The notes under the pieces were generated by a model. The model did not search any database and was not told where the DNA came from. It worked only from the letters and a program-made list of their open reading frames with translations. Positions 1-7,600 of a stretch of 17,529 nt of DNA are shown piece after piece. Source of the DNA: Spirogloea muscicola (taxonomy: Eukaryota; Streptophyta; Zygnematophyceae; Spirogloeales; Spirogloeaceae). Each line of letters opens with the position of its first letter. The stretch's first letter is position 1. Both the position numbers and the translations under genes were made by a program. The stretch lies in NCBI GenBank assembly GCA_009602725.1, contig WELB01000024.1:778124-795652 (forward strand). Reading direction: 5' to 3'.

Positions 1-147
1 CTCTCTGTATCCCTGCAGCGGTCCATGGCCCACGCTCTGCATCTGCGAGCTGGCCGTGCTCTCGCTGCGGGCTCTGGCTTTCGTCAGGGTGATAGCTTCC
101 CGGCAGCTAGTCTGTCGGATCTGAGGCTCCTCACTCGTACTTATTGA
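1..147 (+). repeat. Dispersed repeat with protein-coding C-terminus, copy A (5' cut by window edge)
   Basis: The frame starting at base 1 reads without stop to TGA 145-147 and contains LQRSMAHALHLRAGRALAAG, then SGFRQGD, SDLRLLTRTY and the stop. The same protein, with mostly conservative changes and the stop at the same point, recurs at 12897-13046; a third, more diverged copy is at 298-477. Conserved reading frame among copies suggests a mobile element's coding end. I do not recognise the protein family. Confidence 0.6.
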
Positions 148-297
148 GTGATCCATCCTCCCCCTGTTTTACCATTGCATCCTCAGGCCCCTTTGTAGCT
201 GCTCACCGCTCTTAGGCCCCTCTGAACCTTTTTGAATTCTTTTTGGGCTGGCTTTTCGCAGCCCTTGCCCCCATTGGGAGTGCCACTTCTTCTCTGT
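148..297 (+). repeat. Spacer between two repeat copies, with GGCTGG...CAGCC module
   Basis: After copy A comes a diverged version of the CTCCTTCAGACC / TTTGGGCTGG segment that also follows copy B at 13080-13135. Bases 236-296 carry the module TTTTGGGCTGGCTTTTCGC followed by AGCCCTTGCCCCCATTGGG and CACTTCTTCTCTG. Related modules lie at 7385-7449, 13161-13200 and, inverted, 13564-13615. Confidence 0.5.
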
Positions 298-477
298 TTG
301 CAGCGAGCTCAGGCTCGTGCTTTGCACCAGAAAGCTGGTCGAGCCTTAGCTGGCACAAGTACTTGCCAAGTGCCGTCCGGTATTCGAGCATCAGTTAGCG
401 ACCTCTATGTGCTGCCTCTCACAGCCACCAGCCAATTTGGAGGCGCTGTTCCCTGTACACACACTCGTGGTTACTGA
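298..477 (+). repeat. Dispersed repeat, copy C, with in-frame insertion
   Basis: Frame 1 reads LQRAQARALHQKAGRALAGT, later SDLYVLPL, and ends HTRGY at TGA 475-477, in line with copies A (SDLRLLTRTY stop) and B (SDLHLLSRGY stop). Between SDLYVL and the end lies an extra segment of about 40-45 bases, most of which is the short CAGCCACCAG repeat (422-450). It keeps frame. Diverged but still open, so either still under constraint or a young insertion. Confidence 0.5.
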
Positions 478-612
478 GCGGGTCAGCTTAGCAGCAGGTG
501 ATGTACATCTGTCAATGTGCTTGCATTTGTACTTGGCCACTTTGGCCCTCCATCACACACTCGATTCGATTTGGAAGCCAAGCGAGCCGACCATGCGACG
601 AGTAAGAACTGG

Positions 613-686
613 AAGCGCGGCCAGATTGACTGGTGGCTGGGAATGATAAGAAAAAACAGCGCTTCCAAATCGACTGGTGGCTGTGA
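613..686 (-). repeat. Two minus-oriented copies of the CAGCCACCAGTC short repeat
   Basis: On the minus strand, 686-656 reads CTCACAGCCACCAGTCGATT then TGGAAGCGCTGTT, and 640-613 reads CCAGCCACCAGTCAATCTGG then CCGCGCTT. The plus-strand copy at 422-450 is the inverse partner. The pair ends about 30 bases before the start codon at 717, so it probably forms part of the promoter or 5' leader of that gene. Bases 478-612 show no other feature that I can name. Confidence 0.65.
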
Positions 687-716
687 GTAAGGCACCAGCG
701 GTGACGGCCAGCCGAA

Positions 717-957
717 ATGGTCGCCGCCGCCGCCGCCGTTGCCGCCGCCGGGCGCGCCCTCTCATGCGGCACGACGCCCGCCGCGCTGCTGTGGCGGCAC
801 CTCCGGCCCGAGCCAGTGCCGCGCCGCGGCGGCGCGGCCCCCGTCAGTCCCCGCTGCCTCGCCGCTGGCGCTGCCGCCCCCAGCCATCGCTTCTCAGTGC
901 AAGGGCGAACGAGGGCTGCAAGAATGGCGGCGGCGGCGGCGGCGGCGGCGGCGGATA
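717..957 (+). repeat. GCC/GCG triplet tracts in first exon
   Basis: Runs of GCC (about 720-752) and GCG (about 927-954) encode poly-Ala stretches in the predicted transit leader and just after Met70. They are low-complexity coding repeats that could vary in length between strains. Confidence 0.8.
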
Positions 958-2792
958 CGGCGGTGGAGGAGGAGGCTCCGGGGACGGTGAGCGTGGAGCC
1001 CGGCGTCGTGGTGGGGACGGGGCGAGTGGGTTCTGCGCTGCTGCGCATGGGGCCCCCCGGCGGCGATGCCGCGATCGGGCGCGGGCAGGCCATCCCGGAG
1101 GCCTCCGCGGGGCCCATCTTCGTGTGCACCCGCAACGACGCCCTGGACGCCATCGTGGACGCCACGCCCCAGCCGCGACGGCCTGGTCAGCAGCCCCTCT
1201 ACCGTCCTTCACTCCACCTGACCAAATGCCCTGACTTGACTGGAGGGTAGGAGGTGCACGATCTCTCCTTAGCTTGCGGTGGCGGGTTCAAGTAGGTTTC
1301 ACAACGGGCTCAGAACGTCTGCCTCTGTCCAAATGATGTCGCAAGTAGGAAAGGACCTCCATTCCACCCATTGTTGAGGTTAAGGGGCCTCTGAATCTGC
1401 AAGTGATTGATTGCTCTTCACAATGCAATGAGAAGCAGATGTCTCCGTAGCTTGATCATGGAGGGTGATGTACTTATAGTTCTCTGCACGTTTTTGTGAA
1501 GAACGGTGCACCTTCTCACTACGAAGGCCTTTACCTGGTTTGGCTCTACTAATTGTTGGGACCAAATGTGGTAGCTGACTTGGAGTCACCCCTTCCCGTT
1601 AGACCTTGTCTTTCTGCAGAACGGCATGTTGGAGCCATGGCTGGAGAGCAAGGGACTGCAGGACAACACGCAGGTCCTGGTGTACTTTGCCATTGCGAAG
1701 CTAGGGCAGGACCCAGTGGATGGTATCACTGATGTCAATCCTGAGGGCCTCACGGTTGCCACTGGCAAATGGGCTCCAGCCGTCGCTGCGCGCCTCCAGT
1801 CTGCTGGCCTCACTTGCAAGGTCGATCTCTCTTGCCTGGTCAGAGATGGTCGATACATAGCTCCCGGCATTTGCTTCACCAAAGTTGGTTGGGCTGTCTA
1901 GCCCTGTTGTCATGACAGAGCCTATTGCGCTCAGCTAAAACCATTTCGCTCTGGATCATAACTTGGTCCAGGTACTGAAGGTTGAGGATTTCCAGCAGCC
2001 GATGCTCGAGAAGCTCATCTGGATCTGTGCATTCATGCTTGTTGGAGCCCGTCATCCAGGGGCCACAGTAGGTGTTGTGGAGAAGGACCACAAGGACGAG
2101 GTGTGTATCTGGAATGAGTCAAGCTTGCTCACATTAACAACAGAATATAAAGCATGTCTTCACGGTAACTCTGAAGAGGACGAGCGGTAGAGAACAAGAG
2201 TTGGGTGCAGATCTTCCAAGATATCCAATTTGTATCTCAGCAACTTGAACGCTGAAGTTCTGTTGAGTACACATAGTAGTTGTGGCATATGTATTAACAG
2301 GGGGCAGCCTTGTTGCTGATTGCCTGATTTGCCTGAGCCTACTGCCTGTGTTGTGGTCATGGCATGGCAGATCGTTCCCTTGATCAAAGAGCTGAGCAGG
2401 GCAGCCGCGGATGCCAAGGGAATCACATTCACGGGTGGTGTGGAAGATCGACTCATGGCTTATGCTCACAGTGTAGCCCACTTTCCAACTGCAGTCAAGG
2501 AGGTGAAGCTTCTTACTGGTCATGCAGCAAAGTTTTGATCATTGACTTCCGCATATGCAACTGTTTGGTATGCTTCAGCTGCATTTTATGTCGGCAATGC
2601 TACAGTTGAGCTGAAAAGTTTAGTACACATGTTTACTAAGCTGGCAACGCATGATTGGGTGATGTCATCTGGCAGTTTGAGTGGCGGAATGGTTGGATTT
2701 ACAACCTCTCTCAGGCTGCACTTGCTGCTGGCAAGGAAGACCCGTGCCCACTGCATACTTCATGGCTCAAGGAACTGGGGATAGCAAAGTAA
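717..2792 (+). CDS. Ketopantoate-reductase-like / 6PGDH-like NAD(P)-binding protein, probably plastid
   Basis: Five exons: 717-1185, 1603-1820, 1972-2100, 2371-2502, 2676-2792; all introns GT-AG; 354 aa. Seen: an Ala/Arg/Ser-rich leader (about residues 1-90) with the look of a plastid transit peptide, then a Rossmann dinucleotide loop GTGRVG (G100-x-G102-x-x-G105), GPIFVCTRNDALDAI, and after the first junction LVFLQNGMLEPW. Exon 3 gives MLEKLIWICAFMLVGARHPG and exon 5 gives WRNGWIYNLS and a PCPLHTSWLKEL tail. These blocks match, from memory, a conserved family of plant plastid and algal proteins related to PanE/ApbA ketopantoate reductase; the true substrate is not known to me. ATG 717 is chosen because it supplies the transit-like leader; in-frame ATG 924 (Met70) is the alternative and would remove most of it. 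The gene is convergent with QCR8 across 419 bases. A poly-Ala tract (residues 71-79) follows Met70. Confident in exon structure, not in enzymatic reaction. Confidence 0.88.
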
Positions 2793-3211
2793 GCGCTTGC
2801 TGCAAGAATCCGGCATAAGTGCCAATGTGCCTCACACACTTGTGTGCAACACTACATGCAGTACGCAGCACTAGTAGTTGCTGTATGTGCTACTTCTTGA
2901 ATAGAAAATTTGCAGGCGTGCATATCTTGACCTGCCACTGATGTATCCAAGCCACATGACGACATGATAACACTTCGAGAGCAGTAATGAATAAACTACT
3001 GTCCTTGAACACGCACACACATGCTCCAGGACTGGATCCGAAGTATCACACAGAATCTGCCTGCTTGTTTCCTTAAATTGCTTCAATACTGTGCTAATCT
3101 CAGCTTTGATGACAATTCTGCATGATGTTGCCGGCAAGAGCTCCTGGAGCAGCCGCTTCAGGCAAGATAACTTAGTGCACAGTCATTAGGACCAAAGCGC
3201 GTCATCAGTCT
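2793..3211. other. Convergent 3' intergenic region
   Basis: This is the space between the stop codons of the reductase-like gene (plus) and QCR8 (minus), and must hold both 3' UTRs and poly(A) sites. I see no TGTAA near either stop and no AATAAA-like signal that I would defend. A weak inverted pair, CACACA-CTT-GTGTGC, lies near 2833-2847. No gene is seen. Confidence 0.6.
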
Positions 3212-3869
3212 TCAAGATCGCTCGTGAAGCTTCTCCTGCTCCCGGTAGTAGTTAGCAAACCTGAAAGAAAAAGACGCCAAGCATCAGCTGTCCTGGCTCA
3301 ATATTGCTTGGTGATAGGCCTTCTCTCTTACACGACTGCTACAGCAAAGACCGGCATGGACTGGCTCCATGTCAAGGAATTGCCAGGCACCATGGTAGAG
3401 AGCCTAGGTGTTTCTGCACCGCGCCGCAGGACTATGGATGAGGACATCACAACCGCTTCTCATGATGCAGATATACAAAATGGCCCACATAGCAAACCCC
3501 AGCACAAAAGTGTTGCTGTATTGCTGTATCAAAGTACTCTACCCTACATCCAGGCAAGAGCCAAGATCGTTGCCTGGCGCTGCCAGTGTCTACGAGCTAC
3601 TTTTGGTTGCCAGCATGTCAAACCCCGCCTCCGCTGGGGGCCCAGCCAGTGAGCAACCCGCTGGCGAGGCAACGGAGCAGGCGAGGCGGCGGGGCTCACC
3701 ACACGGTGCCGACGACGGGGACGGCGCAGAAGCACCAGCTGACGAAGTTGTTCTTGAGCTTCTTGGCCACGTCGTGGCTCAGGTCGCTGTACAGCCCCGT
3801 CAGAATCTTCTGCTCGAACGGCGACAGCGTGTACATCACGTGCTTCACGCGCACCGGCAGCTTGCCCAT
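3212..3869 (-). CDS. QCR8: Cytochrome b-c1 complex subunit 8 (QCR8), plant type
   Basis: Two exons on the minus strand: 3869-3700 and 3260-3212, intron 3699-3261 (GTGAGC...CAG, 439 bases), 72 aa, the usual plant length. Seen: start MGKLPVRVKHVMYTLSPFEQ, then KILTGLYSDLSHDVAKKL, a single hydrophobic stretch (about residues 43-60, around VSWCFCAVPVVGTVW) that would be the membrane helix, and a last exon of only 15 codons, FANYYREQEKLHERS. The split codon at the junction (TG+G) restores the Trp of VGTVW-FANYY. Known of the family: a small single-helix subunit of mitochondrial complex III beside cytochrome b, needed for assembly of ubiquinol-cytochrome c reductase. The start sits 24 bases downstream (in gene direction) of a long CGG/CCG triplet tract, so that tract probably lies in the promoter or 5' leader. 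The gene is easy to miss because the second exon is so short. Confidence 0.93.
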
Positions 3870-3893
3870 CGCGACGGCGGCCTCTACACTGTG

Positions 3894-3987
3894 GCGACGG
3901 CGGCAGCGGGGACGGCGGCGGCAGCGGTGGCGGCGGCGCGGGGGACCGGCGGCAGCGGCGGCAGCGGNNGCGGCGGCAGCGGCGGCA

Positions 3988-4018
<31 letters not shown>

Positions 4019-4020
4019 GG
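3894..4020. repeat. CGG/CCG triplet tract upstream of QCR8, with two undetermined bases
   Basis: About 125 bases of near-pure (CGG)n with AGC interruptions lie 24 bases upstream (in gene direction) of the QCR8 start codon. Bases 3968-3969 are N, so tract length and phase here are uncertain. Apparent proline or alanine runs read through it are artefacts of the triplet repeat. Confidence 0.85.
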
Positions 4021-4749
4021 CCGACGGGTCGTGCTGCGACGGCCGGTGTGATCGCAGGCCTGGAGGCGAGCGGATTGTCGAAGGCGGCCGGAGTGGCTGT
4101 GTGCTAAAGAATCTGGCAAGGATGCGGATCAGGAGGGAGGCCCTGCCGCAATTTTGTGGTTGCTGTCCCGTTGGAGGGGTGCTGCAAACAGTCGGCCACA
4201 CAATAGTCTAGACTATTTTCGTATCTGAGCAGTGTGACCAATCTGCGTTGTGGCCCTCTGTTCTCGAGCGTGAGCCATTGAGCACCCCCCTGGAACGACT
4301 ACGGAAGCAGCCTTCAGTGTGTATCACATCCACGCCCTCCTCATTACCACTTGCACTCGCCATCGTCGGCCTGCTGGGCAGCGAGGACGGCGATGACCCA
4401 CCATTATTGCCATCGGTGTCGCCTAATCTGCCCTCGCCTGCAAGCTTTATGCAAGGCAAGGCACAGAGGCACACAGGAACCATGCGCTGATCTGGTTTCA
4501 AATCGGAAGGAAACTTCGTCCAGGGTCACAGCCTGCTTCATTGTGGCCATGGCCCAAGCCTGACGACTTCAACAAGGCTGCCCAGCGAGGTCATTCACAC
4601 CACTTGTAGCAGTATACTAGACTGTTCCCGCTGGCCTACTTGACCGACTAATCTCTTCCGAAGACAAAGTGTGGAGGCATTGCTTGCAAATCTGCCTATG
4701 CTGTATTCCACCCAGCTTCTACATTATCACCAAATTCTACAGTACATTG
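4021..4749. other. Region between QCR8 upstream tract and LWD 3' end
   Basis: Both flanking genes are on the minus strand, so this should hold the LWD 3' UTR (from 4749 leftward) and the QCR8 promoter. Open frames here are under 100 codons and none carries a motif that I recognise. No TGTAA appears in the first 150 bases after the LWD stop. Confidence 0.5.
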
Positions 4750-7140
4750 TCAGACCCGTAATATCTGGAGCTTGGTAGAGAAGGCAATTGCAACCCAGTC
4801 GGGCTGAGTTGAGGACCATTGCAGCTGATTTATCTCGGCGCCAGCTGTGTATGCCAGGATGGGGTCTAGCCCTCCATCCACAGGCTGGCTGAGCGTTGAC
4901 AGGTCCCATATCAAGGCCTGTGCGTCATCCCCTGCGGTGCAGATGTGGCAGGAGCTGTGGGGCGCCCAAGCGACAGCATTCACGCACGCCTGATGCCGCT
5001 GCAATAGGATCCAGAGCAGCTGCTTCAGAACAGAAGTCTTTGGTGTCAAGCTACATGCATATGCACGCTACTATGACAAGCTAACTAGCAATGGGTCTGC
5101 ATAATTTAGATGTCAATAACCAGGTGAATACGATGTGCTGGTACTGATCACAATCACCAGGTTAACCGCAGGCCAAGCCTGACTTTCTCTAGGATCACCA
5201 CTTCGACATGACAGTGCAACTACATCTTGGCTGAAATATGAGGTGCAATATCAAGCCAATACTTGCCTGTAGCTCTGCAATTGGCAGAGTGGGAAATCGT
5301 ATGTCAAGCACAACCACCTTGGAGCTATCCATAAGGATGGTGGCCATGTACCGAGGATCCTGCTTGTTGGAGCAGTTCGTCAGAGCAATGCACTTTGACA
5401 TAGCACCACAATATATATCATGTCCCTTCCTCCTCATTTTTGTGATACACACACACGTCCTGTCACAACAGTGTTGTAGCAGCTGCAAGCTTGGCAATCC
5501 AAACAGCGTGGTCAAGTGCGAAGAGGAAAATGTATCACAGAAGAGGAATATGACCTGCTTGTTCCACCCTAATCGCAGCAGCGGCGTCTCTGGCTGAGGA
5601 CTTTCATATATGATGGTAGAGTGCTCCTTGTCACGGAGGTCAAAAACCCTGACAGAGCCATCTGCAGATACTGAAGCGAAGACGCCCACGCCTCCCCAAG
5701 CGATATCGTACACCTGCCAATCAAAAGATCAAGCTCATCTGAAGTCTTAGCTAGTACAGCAACGTTTTATTGAGCAGGACTGAGTAGGAAGCTCCTCTTA
5801 CAGAGCTATGGCTGGTACCCAAGCCCCAACATATGCCGACCAGCCATCAGATGACATGAGATGGAGGTGAAAGTGCTAAGCTCATGGAAATATACCTCTT
5901 TGTCATGTGCAATGAGCTGTGTGTCCACCATTTCCTTCTCTATGTCCCAGATTGTGCAAGTTGTGTCAATTGACGAGGTTCCCAATCGCCTTGGCTCAGA
6001 GTCATTCCAGTCGAATGACGTCAATGGAGCACAGAACTCGCTGTGCTTGTTGTTGTTTAGAGTGCTCTGTGAATAGCATGAGTGCAAGTGCAGATGATCA
6101 GAAACAGCTATGCACGTGAACTTGACATCAATTACAACTCACATTCTGAGATCTCCTTGTTTTGCTTGTCAACCAGCGACTGACTGCTACATATCTGTGA
6201 TGGATGTGACCATCTTCAGTCCCTTGGACAGGGACCTCAAAAGCTGGGAGACAAATGTCTCCCGATTATGAGACAAGATGTCATGAGTAAGGGACTACTT
6301 GTGAGTAGCTGGGTTGCATTTCAGATTAAGTGGCAGTGCTTCAGGTTTTTGTTTGAGAAAACATTGGTCAATAAGCATCTCCCACCTTCAATTCTACACC
6401 GTCATCTTTGACATGCCAAATGCGAAGGTAGTCGCCTGTGGTGGCAATGAGGTCTGGTTTCTGCACACCAAAACACCGCAGTCAGCCTCCACTCCAGCTG
6501 CTAAATAAGAAGGGCATCCCTATTGTGCTGACCCCTGGGCCTGCGCAAGGTACAAGCGCAACAAACCTGGCACTCCTTGTCAGGTATGAACATAATCTTG
6601 GTGGCCGGATAAGGGTGATTGAATGTCATATTTGGGACAGCCTTGAACTGGCCAGTTTCATCATCGAGCTGCACAATCTCCACCTTGTTTGCATGCTCTT
6701 CTGCACAGAGCAGAAAAATGATCATGACTGATGAGTCTACTGAAGCAGATACTGATCAACTCTGCTGGATGCATCCTTGTCCACATACACTAGGACATCT
6801 CAGCAGTGCATAGGCAGGCCCACCCCTCCATTCTATGACGGGTACAGGAAAAGCAGCCTCTCAAAGCAACCCTGCACGACGTGATGCTAAGGCAGCAGCA
6901 TTCAAGGTGCAGTCTGCTTGAGAGCGCAGTTGCCTGAGAACGACCAGCTGACGGAGCTTGTCCCTCGTGCACCAGCAGGGGAGGGGGGTGGATGATTAGC
7001 CAGGTACCGATGAAGCTGCCGATGGCGAGGCGGAAGTTCTTGTCGCGGCGGACGCTCCAGTTCATGCCGTAGATGAGCCAGGGCGCCTCGTACGTGTAGA
7101 TCTCCGCGCGCTTGGGCGGCTCCTGCGCGTACAGGTCCAT
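4750..7140 (-). CDS. LWD1: LWD1/AN11-like WD40-repeat protein (DCAF7 family)
   Basis: Seven exons on the minus strand: 7140-7008, 6700-6567, 6460-6386, 6066-5896, 5713-5555, 5359-5267, 4998-4750; 337 aa, against about 346 in Arabidopsis LWD1. Seen: [20 protein letters not shown] at the start, [158 protein letters not shown] and the invariant end [20 protein letters not shown] dipeptides close the blades. Known of the family: LWD1/2 act in the plant circadian clock and the paralogous TTG1 is a scaffold for MYB-bHLH complexes; animals have DCAF7/HAN11. A single ancestral scaffold role is inferred here. The intron between exons 6 and 7 has a GC donor (CAG|GCAAGT). An upstream in-frame opening exists, but homology starts at 7140. 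Confidence 0.93.
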
Positions 7141-7600
7141 GGCCTTCCCCAGCGCTCCCCCCCCGGCGTCCGCACGGCGTGTGTGCGCTACGGCCGCCGG
7201 AGCAGCTGCTCGGCTTCCCGACGCCACAGACCACCGGCGAGCTCTGCCCGACGCCAGAAGCGGCCGGACGGCGCCCGTCGCCGCCGCCCGCGCCACACGG
7301 CTCTGCGGCACTTGCCGACGATGGCGCACATGTACGCACCAGGCGGCGGCGGCGTCGACGCGGCGGCGGCGGCGGCGGGCATCCTTTTTGGGGCTGGCAT
7401 TTCCCTTTTCCCAGCCCCTATCCTCAAATGGTCGAGCCCTTTCTTCTTCGTCTGTATCCGCCCTCTGGCTGGCTTTTCCTGCTTTGCTTCTCTTAAAGCG
7501 GCTCATCAAATCCCCGCAGCCGCATTCTTCTATTCGGCGTGACCAGGCCACCGCCACCATCCGTGTCCCCACAACCCGAAGCCCGCCTTCCGCAGCGATG
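7141..7600. promoter_or_regulatory. LWD upstream region, GC-rich, with triplet tract
   Basis: Immediately upstream of the LWD start (7140) the DNA is very GC-rich with CpG-dense blocks, and carries a GGC tract at about 7342-7378. No TATA box is obvious. The long open frames here on both strands look like products of GC richness rather than genes. Position, not a recognised motif, is the basis for calling this the promoter region. Confidence 0.4.
7385..7449 (+). repeat. GGCTGG...CAGCC module copy in LWD upstream region
   Basis: The segment reads TTTTTGGGGCTGGCATTTCC, then CAGCCCCTATCCTCAAATGG, then TCGAGCCCTTTCTTCTT. It matches the module at 13161-13200 and, inverted, 13564-13615, with a small internal duplication of TTTCCC. 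Confidence 0.65.

Noticed and set aside
1240-1300. tRNA-like B-box (GGTTCAAGT) in the first intron of the reductase-like gene
   Set aside because: No cloverleaf, A-box or anticodon arm could be paired around it.
3408-4211. 267-codon plus-strand frame antisense to QCR8
   Set aside because: It is a shadow of QCR8 exon 1 and the triplet tract and runs through the N bases; it contains no recognisable domain.
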